Shown here in pieces: positions 40,670-48,405 of a stretch of 64,000 bases of DNA (positions are counted from its first letter, which is position 1; each line of letters opens with the position of its first letter). The notes beneath the pieces were generated by a model. That model searched no databases and was not told the DNA's origin. It was given only the letters and a program-made list of their open reading frames with translations. A program made the translations under genes and the position numbers. This DNA comes from Mycobacterium paraffinicum (GTDB taxonomy: Bacteria; Actinomycetota; Actinomycetes; Mycobacteriales; Mycobacteriaceae), in the NCBI RefSeq assembly GCF_001907675.1, contig NZ_MPNT01000027.1, positions 14,459 through 78,458 of the forward strand, given 5' to 3'.

Positions 40670-41226
40670 GTACCCCGGCGCTGCTCGTCGAGGCGAGCAC
40701 CATCGGCGACCTCTCGACACCGGCCGAGTTGTTGGCGGCCGCGGCTGGCCCCTACCAGTGCGCGGAGTTGGCGATTTGGGCGGAGTTGACCCGAAGCCTG
40801 ATCGAGTACCCGCGCATCTGGGGGTCAGTCGAAGAGGGCGCCATGCTGCTGGGTGAGGAGGTCGACGAGCTCTGGGAAGACGTGCGCGCCAACCGCATCG
40901 ACCATGCCCGCCTAGAGGCTACGCAGGCCGGCGCGATGGCTGTCCGATTCATCGCCGACCTCTACGACCCTGTTGGGCCCGCCGGCGACCGGTGTCGCGC
41001 CGCGATGGCCGAACAGCGCGCCGTGCGCGCGGCGGTGGGCCCCAGGCGCGCCTTGTCTTCGAGTCACGAGGGATTTGGCTTCCTGCGACGCGAATACGAC
41101 GCGCTGTGGTCAGCGATCCGTTTTGATGACCCCGCCCGCCCCGCCGCCGCGCGAGTAGCGGGCATGGCGGTGCGGTTCATCGCTGAAATCACCAGCACGC
41201 CAACGTCAGTGGGGCGTGCGTCATGA
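40666..41226 (+). CDS. MazG-like nucleotide pyrophosphohydrolase-type protein
   Basis: A 186-aa protein with two copies of a helical unit: EEGAMLLGEEVDELWEDVRA followed by EATQAGAMAVRFIADL, and again LRREYDALWSAIRFDD with AGMAVRFIAEI. The first copy keeps the ExxE/ExxD acidic pattern of MazG-type hydrolases; the second has lost part of it. The family acts on (d)NTPs. Overlaps both neighbours by 4 bases. Confidence 0.6.
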   Translation: MSTPALLVEASTIGDLSTPAELLAAAAGPYQCAELAIWAELTRSLIEYPRIWGSVEEGAMLLGEEVDELWEDVRANRIDHARLEATQAGAMAVRFIADLYDPVGPAGDRCRAAMAEQRAVRAAVGPRRALSSSHEGFGFLRREYDALWSAIRFDDPARPAAARVAGMAVRFIAEITSTPTSVGRAS

Positions 41227-41552
41227 TCATGACGCTTCGTGAGCAGCAGTGGCGCAAGCAAGCCGTGTGCTATCTGGAGACCTCGGATGCCCCGGAGCTG
41301 TGGACTCCTGAGCATCGGCCCAAGCAGGATGTGCGGGTCCACCTCGAGCAGATGTGCCGGCGCTGCCCGGTGCGGCAGGAATGCGCGGCCGACGCAGTGT
41401 CATCTGAAGCCGAGGGCGGGCTGTATGCCGGCGTCTGGGTGCCCGAGCGCCGCAAGAAGGCCCAGTGGGCTATGGCTATGGCCAGGTTGGGTGAGATCGC
41501 CGGCCGGGATGCGGTTTCAGATGAGCTCACCACGCTGGGGGTCTCGGCATGA
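41223..41552 (+). CDS. whiB-like: WhiB-family iron-sulfur regulator
   Basis: A 109-aa WhiB protein with C16, C45, C48 and C54 in the pattern C...CxxCxxxxxC that binds a 4Fe-4S cluster. The G[VI]W turn is GVWVPERRKKAQ (residues 70-80), followed by basic residues for DNA contact. Wbl proteins partner the principal sigma factor and act as redox-sensitive regulators. It is directly followed by a WhiA-like gene and then a second WhiB, in an overlapping chain. Confidence 0.88.
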   Translation: MIMTLREQQWRKQAVCYLETSDAPELWTPEHRPKQDVRVHLEQMCRRCPVRQECAADAVSSEAEGGLYAGVWVPERRKKAQWAMAMARLGEIAGRDAVSDELTTLGVSA

Positions 41553-42172
41553 CCGCCACCAGGTGTGCACCCCCACGGCGGCCACGGCCGCGGTCGGAGG
41601 ATTTCGCGGCTGTCGCGTCTGCGGCCCGGCTGCATCTGTGCGCTGTGCGTGAGGATTCCGAGACGCGCAGGCGCCACGTCGCGGCGGTGTTGGCGTTCAC
41701 GTCCACCGAGCGTGTCGGTCAACGGATGCGGATCCGCTTTGATGACGGGCCCACCGCCTTATGGATGGCCCAGGCGCTGGCGCACAAGGACGTCGAGTTG
41801 GTCGACGTCGGCGCCGATGGCGGCACGATCGTCATCGCGAACCCACAAACGGTGTTGGGCCGCTATGGGTTTCGGGATGGCCGGTGGCTGTTCGGGCAAG
41901 GCATGCCCGCAGCGGTGGGGGTCAGCCGCGGGGCGGTGCATGCCGCGGCGCATTTCAATCGGCAAGGGATGAAGGTGGCGTGCCCGAGCGCGTCGATGAT
42001 GCTGACACTCACCGCGGTGATGTCGCGGTTAGGGATCCACGCCAAGCCCACCGATGGGCACCCGCGCGCCGCGGTCGGCCCGGGCCGCGTTGCTGAGGCG
42101 TTGGCGCGGCTAGGTATCGCCGAAGTCGGCGCCCAGTATCGGCGGCTGCGTGAGAACACGGTGGGGGACTGA
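41549..42172 (+). CDS. whiA-like: WhiA-like protein lacking the C-terminal HTH
   Basis: A 207-aa protein resembling the N-terminal LAGLIDADG-type half of WhiA. RRRHVAAVLAFTSTERVGQR matches the start of WhiA; the second half (AAHFNRQGMKVACPSASMML, then VMSRLGIHAKPTDG and YRRLRE) matches the later WhiA segment ending in the conserved RRLRxE. The chromosomal protein is about 325 aa; the DNA-binding C-terminal third is missing here. WhiA and WhiB jointly control sporulation genes in Streptomyces, so the adjacency is suggestive. The HTH may be supplied in trans by the next gene. Confidence 0.7.
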   Translation: MTATRCAPPRRPRPRSEDFAAVASAARLHLCAVREDSETRRRHVAAVLAFTSTERVGQRMRIRFDDGPTALWMAQALAHKDVELVDVGADGGTIVIANPQTVLGRYGFRDGRWLFGQGMPAAVGVSRGAVHAAAHFNRQGMKVACPSASMMLTLTAVMSRLGIHAKPTDGHPRAAVGPGRVAEALARLGIAEVGAQYRRLRENTVGD

Positions 42173-42174
42173 CC

Positions 42175-42639
42175 ATGAATGATGTTGAAAGCAGGCCGAA
42201 TTCGCGGTGGCTCAACCACCGAATCACCGCGCACCGGATGCGCGCTCGTAATCAGCCGGTGGATGTGATCGCCGACTACTTGCGGGTCACTACGCGCTCG
42301 GTGCAGCGGTATTTGGAGTTGCCGTGCCCAGAACCACTGCCGGATGACAAGGAAGTGGAATTAGCCAGCTTCGTCTATGAAGGGGCCTGTGCTGCCTTTC
42401 CCGAGGTGGACTGGCTGAGCCGCAGTTCGTTGGTCCAGGCCGAGGCCAAGGCGATCTGCCAGTACTGCCCGGTGTTGGACAAGTGCCGCAGCTACGGGCT
42501 GAACAAGGGGCGTGACCAGCGCGGCGTTCTGGGAGGCATGACTATGGCCGAACGTGCCCGTGAGGTCCGCCGCCAACGGCAGCGCGAGCAGCAGCCCCGG
42601 CGGCCAGGAGTCGTCGCCCGAAACCAGGGGGCGGCATGA
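42175..42639 (+). CDS. whiB-like: HTH-WhiB fusion protein
   Basis: A 154-aa protein with an unusual layout. Residues 12-48 are a helix-turn-helix (NHRITAHRMRARNQPVDVIA, DYLRVTTRSVQRYL) placed in front of a WhiB domain. The cluster cysteines are C72, C95, C98 and C104 (ACAAF, then ICQYCPVLDKC), with GVLGGMTMAERAR as the WhiB turn. Starts 2 bases after the WhiA-like stop. The fused HTH gives it its own DNA specificity. Confidence 0.85.
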   Translation: MNDVESRPNSRWLNHRITAHRMRARNQPVDVIADYLRVTTRSVQRYLELPCPEPLPDDKEVELASFVYEGACAAFPEVDWLSRSSLVQAEAKAICQYCPVLDKCRSYGLNKGRDQRGVLGGMTMAERAREVRRQRQREQQPRRPGVVARNQGAA

Positions 42640-42863
42640 GGACGGAGGGCGGCGGCACGCCGAGACGAGCGCCGGCGGCGGTGGGCACCGGCGCGCCGGC
42701 CGACGGACATGACGCGTACCGGCGTGGGTTGTGCGTGGACTGCAAAGCCACCTGGCACTCACCGGGCCGGACCCGCTGCGATGCCTGCCACGACATCTAC
42801 GCCGGTGGCGGGGTCGGGCAGCGCACACCCAGTGAACGGCAAGGAAGGACCAGAGCAGCATGA
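42636..42863 (+). CDS. small zinc-ribbon protein
   Basis: A 75-aa protein with two CxxC pairs (LCVDCKATWH and CDACHDIY) flanked by disordered ends. Overlaps both neighbours by 4 bases. Function unknown. Confidence 0.65.
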   Translation: MRTEGGGTPRRAPAAVGTGAPADGHDAYRRGLCVDCKATWHSPGRTRCDACHDIYAGGGVGQRTPSERQGRTRAA

Positions 42864-43738
42864 CGATGAGCGTGAGTGTCACCCCGGCGGCAGCCAATGC
42901 CGGCGGAGGCTACATCGACGCGGTGCGGGTCGATGAGTTGTTCGTCGACCCGTCCTATCAGCGCGCGGTCGATATGGGCCGGGCCCGCAAGCTGGCCGCC
43001 GGCTGGGATCGTCGGCTGGCCGGGGTGATCGAGATCAGCGATCGCGGCGACGGCCACAGCCCGCGCTACGCGGTAGTGGATGGCCAACACCGTTGGGAGG
43101 CTGCGCGACTGCGCGATCCTCAGGCCTCGATGGTGGCCCGCGTCCACGAGGGGCTGACGGTGGCTGACGAGGCTCGGTTGTTTGATCGGCTCAACCGGGA
43201 ACGGCGGCGTCCCTCGACCTGGGATCACTGGCAGGCCCGCAAGGCCAGCGGTGATCCTGACGTGCTGGCCATCGAACATGTCGTGACCAGTTTGGAGCTG
43301 CAGATTCATCACGCACCCAAGGCCGGAAACGTGCGCTGCACCGCGACGTTGGAGAAGCTCTTTGCCCTCGGCGGCGCCGATCTCATCCGCGACACCCTGG
43401 AACTGATTGTTCAGGTGTGGGACCTGCGCATGGATGCCTACGATGCGCCGCTTGTCCATGGCATTGGGTTGATTCAACACCATCTGGGCGACCGTATCGA
43501 TCCGGAGCGGCTGGCCGACACCTTGCTCGGTGTGCTTCCGACGGCGTTGCGCACCCACGCTGCTGCGTTGGGGGAGACCCTGACCGGCACCGCGGGTGTC
43601 CGGATGGCGATCACCATCATGGTGCTCTACAACAGGAACCGCCGCGTACCAGGGCAGCGTGTCTTGGTCTGCGCGCGCACTTTCGGCGGCGGGGCGCGCA
43701 ACGCGCGCTCGCGTCCTTTATCTGCCAAAAGCGCCTGA
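42860..43738 (+). CDS. ParB/Srx-fold protein (DUF6551-like)
   Basis: A 292-aa protein. Residues 18-110 form a ParB/sulfiredoxin-like domain: YIDAVRVDELFVDPSYQRAV at the start and YAVVDGQHRWEAARLRD as the DGxHR motif. The rest is helical with a basic C-terminus. Actinobacterial phages and plasmids carry many such proteins, thought to act in DNA binding or processing rather than classical partition. No ParA is encoded next to it. Confidence 0.75.
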   Translation: MTMSVSVTPAAANAGGGYIDAVRVDELFVDPSYQRAVDMGRARKLAAGWDRRLAGVIEISDRGDGHSPRYAVVDGQHRWEAARLRDPQASMVARVHEGLTVADEARLFDRLNRERRRPSTWDHWQARKASGDPDVLAIEHVVTSLELQIHHAPKAGNVRCTATLEKLFALGGADLIRDTLELIVQVWDLRMDAYDAPLVHGIGLIQHHLGDRIDPERLADTLLGVLPTALRTHAAALGETLTGTAGVRMAITIMVLYNRNRRVPGQRVLVCARTFGGGARNARSRPLSAKSA

Positions 43739-43772
43739 CTCACAGGGTCTTTCAACCTTTAAGAGGTGTGTT

Positions 43773-44414
43773 GTGACGTTGATGTTAGATCTTCACCTGC
43801 CCCACTGGCATCGCCCCGAGCGCTGCGCGCACTTCTCGCCTGATCGGCGCTACCGGTACTGGCTGAGCTGCCGGCGCGGGCCCGGGCCGGCGCTGATGTT
43901 CATCTCGTTGAACCCCTCCACTGCCGACGAGCATCGCGACGACGCCACGTCACGTCGTGACATCGGGTTTGCCGACGGCTTCGGCTATAGCGCGGTCACC
44001 TTGACCAACCTGTACGCCGCGCGGGCCACCAGCCCCAAAGACCTTGCCGGGATAGCTGATCCGATCGGAGTCAGCAGCGATCCTCGCTATGACAATGACG
44101 CTCAGCTCGACGCCCAGGCCGCCGCGCATGACGTGATCGTTTTGGCCTGGGGTGCTGATGCCGACGCGGCGCGGGCCCGGACGGTCGCCAGCCGCATGTG
44201 GCGTATCTGCCGGGTCACCGGTGGCAGTTTAGCCGTGCTCGGCTGGACCTCGAGTGGGCAGCCGCGCCACCCCCTCTATTTACGCAAGGACACCCCGCTG
44301 CAGTGCCTGACTGCACGAGCGCACCTTGACATGCTCGATGTCGACCCGCGGTGGTCGGCACTGTTGACCGACAGCGATGTGCTCGCCGATCTCGACGGCG
44401 TGGTGGCACCGTGA
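43773..44414 (+). CDS. DUF1643 family protein
   Basis: A 213-aa protein with the DUF1643 signature: LMFISLNPSTADEHRDDATS, then RRDIGFADGFGYSAVTLTNL and YAARATSPKDL, with a later VIVLAWG strand. The family is frequent in phages and mobile elements and has no assigned activity. GTG start with AAGAGG 6 bases upstream. Confidence 0.85.
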   Translation: MTLMLDLHLPHWHRPERCAHFSPDRRYRYWLSCRRGPGPALMFISLNPSTADEHRDDATSRRDIGFADGFGYSAVTLTNLYAARATSPKDLAGIADPIGVSSDPRYDNDAQLDAQAAAHDVIVLAWGADADAARARTVASRMWRICRVTGGSLAVLGWTSSGQPRHPLYLRKDTPLQCLTARAHLDMLDVDPRWSALLTDSDVLADLDGVVAP

Positions 44415-44824
44415 GCGCGCCGTACTACGCCACGCACGACGCGTCAGCGGATGCGGTGGCCGTCGCTGACCACGTTGTGGCGGTCCTGGGGCGGCGGATC
44501 TACCGGGCAGCGCGCGAGACCGCGCTGCAGGACGGTATCGAGCAGGTGTTGCGGGAGCACGCATTTCGGGTTGAGCGGGAATTTCGGCTCACCAGCTGCG
44601 ACCGGCCTGACTTCCTCATTGATGGCTGCGTGGTCGTCGAGGTGAAGATGCGGGCCAGCGGTTCGTCGGTGCTGGCGCAGTTGGCGCGGTATGCCGCGCA
44701 TGAGCGCGTCAAGGCGCTGGTGGTCGCGACGCCGCGGCTGTCGTCGCTGTCGGGGATGCCGGCGGAAATCTTCGGGGTGCCGGTGCGGGTGGTCGCGCTG
44801 CCGGGGCCGGGGTTGGCGTTGTGA
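44411..44824 (+). CDS. PD-(D/E)XK nuclease-like protein
   Basis: A 137-aa nuclease fold: LQDGIEQVLREHAFRVEREF at the start, then DRPDFLIDGCVVVEVKM giving the catalytic D...ExK, followed by a helix (VLAQLARYAAHERVK). It is immediately upstream of a SNF2-type helicase and overlaps it by 4 bases, a nuclease-helicase pairing seen in phage replication and restriction. Overlaps the DUF1643 gene too. Confidence 0.78.
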   Translation: MSAPYYATHDASADAVAVADHVVAVLGRRIYRAARETALQDGIEQVLREHAFRVEREFRLTSCDRPDFLIDGCVVVEVKMRASGSSVLAQLARYAAHERVKALVVATPRLSSLSGMPAEIFGVPVRVVALPGPGLAL

Positions 44825-46560
44825 CGGCGCGCGTCGTTGGCCAGTACCGGTGGGCCCCGGAAGGCGTGTGGGAGATCGAGGCCGAGCCCGATGTCATGAT
44901 CCGAATCAAGCGGATCTTTCCGCGGGTGGCCGCGACAACGCGTGGCACCGTCACGCTGACGGGCACTCTCGAGGTCGCGCGGGACCTGGAATGGCTGACT
45001 GATCGGTGGCCGATGAAGGCCTCTGTGCAGGATCGGCAGCGGCTGCGGGCGATGGCCGGCGAGCATCGGCGCGCTGAAAGCGCTGTGCAGCATGTTCTTT
45101 CCGGCGGCGCGCTGTCAGTCGACGCGGGTCCGGGATGGGTGTCGCCGGCAGTGCCGCTGCGGGGTTATCAGCGCACCGCGCGGGATCTGGTGTGGGCGAC
45201 CGGTGGGGTGCTGGTTGCCGACGAGCTCGGCATGGGCAAGACGTTCACCAGTCTGGCGCTGTTGGAGCAGCCGCAGGCGCGGCCGGCGATCGCGGTCACG
45301 TTGACCGGCACGATGCCCAAGCAGTGGCGGCGGCAGCTGGCCACATTCTATCCAGAGCTCACCTCGGTCGAGGTCAAGACCGGGCCGATTCATTCGCTGC
45401 GGCGCCGCGGGCGCACCGCGGATCTGATCGTGATGAGTTACTCGAAGCTGGCCAAGTGGCAGCACCATCTCAAAGGTGTTGCGAACACGGTGATTTTCGA
45501 TGAGGTGCAGGAACTGCGCCGCGACCAATCCGATCGGTACAAGGCCGCGATGACCGTTGCTCGCGAGGCCACCTACCGCGTTGGTCTGTCCGCAACCCCG
45601 ATCTACAACTACGGCGGGGAGATCTACAACGTCATCGACGTCCTGCGGCCCGGCGCGTTGGGCGACCGGCATGAGTTCGCGCGGGAATGGTGTCACACCT
45701 CGGGGTTGGACGCCAAAACGCAGGTGTATGACCCGACGGCGCTGAGATCATATTTGACCTCGCAGGGCCTGTTGCTGCGGCGCACCCTCGACGAGGTCGG
45801 TATCGAGGTTCCGCCGATCATTCCGATCGAGCAGTCGGTGCCCTCGGATCCCAAGGTGCTCAGCGAGATCGAGGGCAACGCGGTTGCGCTGGCTCGGCTG
45901 ATCTTGGACCAGTCTGCCAACCCTCGCGAACGCTGGACTGCAGCAGGGCAATTTGACTGGATGATGCGCCAGCACACCGGTATAGCCAAAGCTCCGTTTG
46001 TTGCCGACTTCGTTGAGCTGCTGTTGCAAAGCGAACAGCGGGTGATCCTGTTGGGCTGGCATCACGCCGTGCATGACATCTGGGCCGAACGGCTGCGCCC
46101 GCACCGGCCGGCGATGTACACCGGGCGCGAGACCACTACGCAAAAAGAGCGGTCCTTAGACGATTTCATGGCGGGCCGCTCCCGAGTGCTGATCATGTCG
46201 CTGCGGTCGGGGGCGGGTATCGACGGGCTGCAAGAGGTGGTGAACACGCTGGTATTCGGGGAGCTGGATTGGTCCCCGGGGGTGCATAAGCAGGCCATGG
46301 GGCGGCCCGGCCGGCCCGGGCAGACCAAGCCGGTGCGTGCCTATTTCGCGACCACCGATTTCGGCTCTGATCCGGTGATGCTCGAGACGCTCGACATCAA
46401 GACCTTGCAGGCCGATGCGCTCATCACCGGTTCTGGTGATGGCGTGGGCAAGCCGGCGCCGGATCGGATGACCCCGGAGCGTTACGCGCAAATCAGGCGA
46501 TTGGCGGCCCACGTGGTGGAACAGGCCGATCAGTCGCCAGCAGTGAGGAGGACGGCGTGA
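44821..46560 (+). CDS. SNF2-family helicase/ATPase
   Basis: A 579-aa superfamily 2 enzyme: Q-motif GYQRTARDLVWATGGVLVAD, Walker A DELGMGKTF (Lys140), motif II FDEVQE, motif III GLSATP and motif VI QAMGRPGRPGQ. The extra N-terminal 100 residues are not recognised. SNF2-like enzymes of phages and plasmids remodel or unwind DNA during replication. It overlaps the nuclease before it and the small gene after it. Confidence 0.9.
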   Translation: MTARVVGQYRWAPEGVWEIEAEPDVMIRIKRIFPRVAATTRGTVTLTGTLEVARDLEWLTDRWPMKASVQDRQRLRAMAGEHRRAESAVQHVLSGGALSVDAGPGWVSPAVPLRGYQRTARDLVWATGGVLVADELGMGKTFTSLALLEQPQARPAIAVTLTGTMPKQWRRQLATFYPELTSVEVKTGPIHSLRRRGRTADLIVMSYSKLAKWQHHLKGVANTVIFDEVQELRRDQSDRYKAAMTVAREATYRVGLSATPIYNYGGEIYNVIDVLRPGALGDRHEFAREWCHTSGLDAKTQVYDPTALRSYLTSQGLLLRRTLDEVGIEVPPIIPIEQSVPSDPKVLSEIEGNAVALARLILDQSANPRERWTAAGQFDWMMRQHTGIAKAPFVADFVELLLQSEQRVILLGWHHAVHDIWAERLRPHRPAMYTGRETTTQKERSLDDFMAGRSRVLIMSLRSGAGIDGLQEVVNTLVFGELDWSPGVHKQAMGRPGRPGQTKPVRAYFATTDFGSDPVMLETLDIKTLQADALITGSGDGVGKPAPDRMTPERYAQIRRLAAHVVEQADQSPAVRRTA

Positions 46561-46736
46561 GACCACAGAGTCAGGTTCCGGTGAATACAGCTGCGGCGCA
46601 GCGCCTTCAGCAATGGCGTCTTGCGCGAGCTCACCGCGGCATGGTTGCGGTCCGCCCGCGGTGGGTGTCGCCGCTTACCGACGCCCACATAGTTGACGCG
46701 CACGGCGCCGCCGACACTGCGCCGGTGACTCGATGA
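46557..46736 (+). CDS. 59-aa protein in operon
   Basis: GTG start overlapping the helicase stop and an end overlapping the next ATG, so the spacing argues for a real gene despite its size. Sequence begins VRPQSQVPVNTAAAQRLQQW and is basic; no family. Confidence 0.5.
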   Translation: MRPQSQVPVNTAAAQRLQQWRLARAHRGMVAVRPRWVSPLTDAHIVDAHGAADTAPVTR

Positions 46737-47539
46737 GCAGCCATGGGGAGTCGCGATTCGCCATCGCGGCGGCGGGCGATGGATTGCGGTGGCGTTTGCA
46801 CGCAGTTGATTTCGCCGTATTTGGTCCTCGATTGGCGGCGGCGGGCGCCGACGAATGCTACCGCACCGAAATCTATTCAGTGTGTGGGCAACGCTGCAAC
46901 CACGTCGCCACCCGGCTGGGCCCTTTCACCTACGGCAGCCGTTGGCTGACTTCTCGGCGCTGTGAACGGTGCGGATGGGTGGTGGCACTCAGCCGAGGAA
47001 CAGTGGAGCAAGAAATCGCTCAATACCTCCCTGATGACGCGCATCGCGATGTGATCGAGGCCGCCGGTACTGACCCAGATCTGATGCGGCGCATCTTCGT
47101 GGCGATTCTGGCTGACGCCCCGCCGGGGCGAGCTGGCGAGCCCGGGCATCGTTCGGACCTGCTCGCGCACGCGGCCCGGCACCGCCCGGCGGTCATGGTG
47201 TGCCAAGGCTGCAGCGAGAGCTCGAGCGCTGCTGCAGTCCATGGCGAGGACATCCTGTCTTGCCCCCACTCTGCCGTGGTTTGCGCCGACTGCACCTTTA
47301 GCGCCGGGCCCTGGGCGGGGGAGCGCGAGGGCATGACGACCGGTGAATGCGTCGTCGGTGCCCCCTGCTCGGTCCTCATCGCCCTGGCCCACCACTACGC
47401 CGTCGCCATTGCCGAGGGCAGCGATGCCGGCCCACCGGGGCGCATTGTCGATGCCCCGTCGGCTCTGCGGTTCCCGCACCCGCCAGTGGTGCACCTGAAA
47501 TCGGAAAGGAGTTCTCATGTCATCAGCCAAGAGCGCTGA
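46733..47539 (+). CDS. cysteine-rich hypothetical protein
   Basis: A 268-aa protein with several metal-type motifs: CGQRCNHV, CERCGW, CQGCSES, CPHS and CADCTF. It probably binds two or three zinc ions. Its end overlaps the next gene's start by 23 bases. No known family. Confidence 0.6.
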   Translation: MSSHGESRFAIAAAGDGLRWRLHAVDFAVFGPRLAAAGADECYRTEIYSVCGQRCNHVATRLGPFTYGSRWLTSRRCERCGWVVALSRGTVEQEIAQYLPDDAHRDVIEAAGTDPDLMRRIFVAILADAPPGRAGEPGHRSDLLAHAARHRPAVMVCQGCSESSSAAAVHGEDILSCPHSAVVCADCTFSAGPWAGEREGMTTGECVVGAPCSVLIALAHHYAVAIAEGSDAGPPGRIVDAPSALRFPHPPVVHLKSERSSHVISQER

Positions 47540-47777
47540 CGGCGCGGCGGCCGCAGCCCGCCCGCCCGGCCATCGCGGCTGGGTCGTCTGTGATCCTGCT
47601 GGCTACCCGTACGCCTGGTACGGCATCGACCTGGCTGCCGAGGCCGCGGCGGCCATGGCCCTGCTCGAGCCCGACCCCGTTCAGCGGCAGCAGATGACCG
47701 ACGCCGGGTGGTCGGTACGGGTCGGCAGCGGCGTGGAACTGGCGCTCGGTGCCGGGCTGACGAAGGCCACGGCGTGA
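47517..47777 (+). CDS. hypothetical protein
   Basis: An 86-aa protein with AAAGGAG before the ATG. Alanine-rich, with RGWVVCDPAGYPYAWYGIDL near the start. Last gene before the origin region; function unknown. Confidence 0.6.
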   Translation: MSSAKSADGAAAAARPPGHRGWVVCDPAGYPYAWYGIDLAAEAAAAMALLEPDPVQRQQMTDAGWSVRVGSGVELALGAGLTKATA

Positions 47778-48226
47778 TCCGCGGCCGCCCCGACAGCGGG
47801 TGCTTGCAATTGTTAGCGCGGTGGAGTGGCGGTGGCGGTTGTCCAGCCCGAGAAACGGTGCCGACCTGGTCTTTTCGCCATGTCCGCCGAGGGGCTAACG
47901 CGTCAGCAAACACGGTCCTGCGGGGGTGCAACCCCTTCGCGTCACCGGCCGGCGGCCAGCAAACAATTGCCGGAAATGCCGCTTCACCAGCCGTTTTACC
48001 CGTCGCGTCGCCCGTGAGCGTGGCTCAGCAAACACGGTTTGAACCCGTCCGAGCGGGCCTATGACGCGGGGCTAGCGCCAGCAAACAAGGTAATTCCGTG
48101 TCGGTCCGCCTTCATCGGTCAAAGGCATGGTCGGATGAAGCCGACGACTCGGAATTAGGAAGCCCAGTCGGAAAGGAGGCAATAGCCGCTCACCATCCCC
48201 GAACACCAGGGGAGACCCCACAAAAA
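47778..48226 (+). other. probable replication origin with iterons
   Basis: About 450 bp without genes, ahead of the Rep-like gene. CAGCAAACA occurs four times, at 47904-47912, 47957-47965, 48026-48034 and 48079-48087, all on the same strand, with starts 53, 69 and 53 bases apart. Flanks are shared too: GGGGCTA(A/G)CGC precedes copies 1 and 4, and ACGGT follows copies 1 and 3. An inverted variant (GCAATTGTTAGCGC) lies near 47806. An A-rich run at 48222-48228 is a possible melting site. Confidence 0.7.
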
Positions 48227-48405
48227 AATAGCGGGACCAGAATGCAGAACCCCCTCGAAAGGGGGATCTGGGAATCGATCAGAAGGTCGAATTCGGAGCG
48301 CCAACTCCGAATTTCGTGAGGTCCGAAGCGCCAACTTCGAATCTCGGTCCCCGTGCTGAACAGGGAGAACTGCGTGACAAGTAGTTCCCAGGGTAGCTCC
48401 TACCC
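48227..48405 (+). ncRNA. structured leader B (related to 40204-40356)
   Basis: Same element order as leader A: AATAGCG, a 6-bp stem with CGAA loop (CCCCCT-CGAA-AGGGGG, 48250-48265), TCTGGGA, GAAGGT, CGAAG/CTTCG stems, and the GGGTAG-CTC-CTACCC hairpin (48391-48405) within the first codons of the Rep-like gene. The stems are kept while bases differ (GC to TA at the closing pair of the first stem), which points to RNA structure. Confidence 0.5.
48290..48339. repeat. two tandem dyads with the same CGCCAA centre
   Basis: Dyad 1 has 9-bp perfect arms (AATTCGGAG / CTCCGAATT, 48290-48298 and 48305-48313). Dyad 2 has 5-bp arms (CGAAG / CTTCG, 48324-48328 and 48335-48339). Both surround CGCCAA, 30 bp apart. 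The arms differ by paired changes (GGAG/CTCC against GAAG/CTTC). Located just before the Rep-like start, they could be Rep autorepression sites or RNA hairpins. Confidence 0.65.

Noticed and set aside
42860..43738. Classical ParAB partition system
   Set aside because: The DGQHR protein has no ParA neighbour and its remainder differs from ParB; it is named only ParB/Srx-like.
47904..48087. Repeated CAGCAAACA as a CRISPR array
   Set aside because: Repeats are only 9 bp, spacing is irregular for CRISPR (53, 69, 53), and no cas genes are present; iterons before a Rep-like gene fit better.
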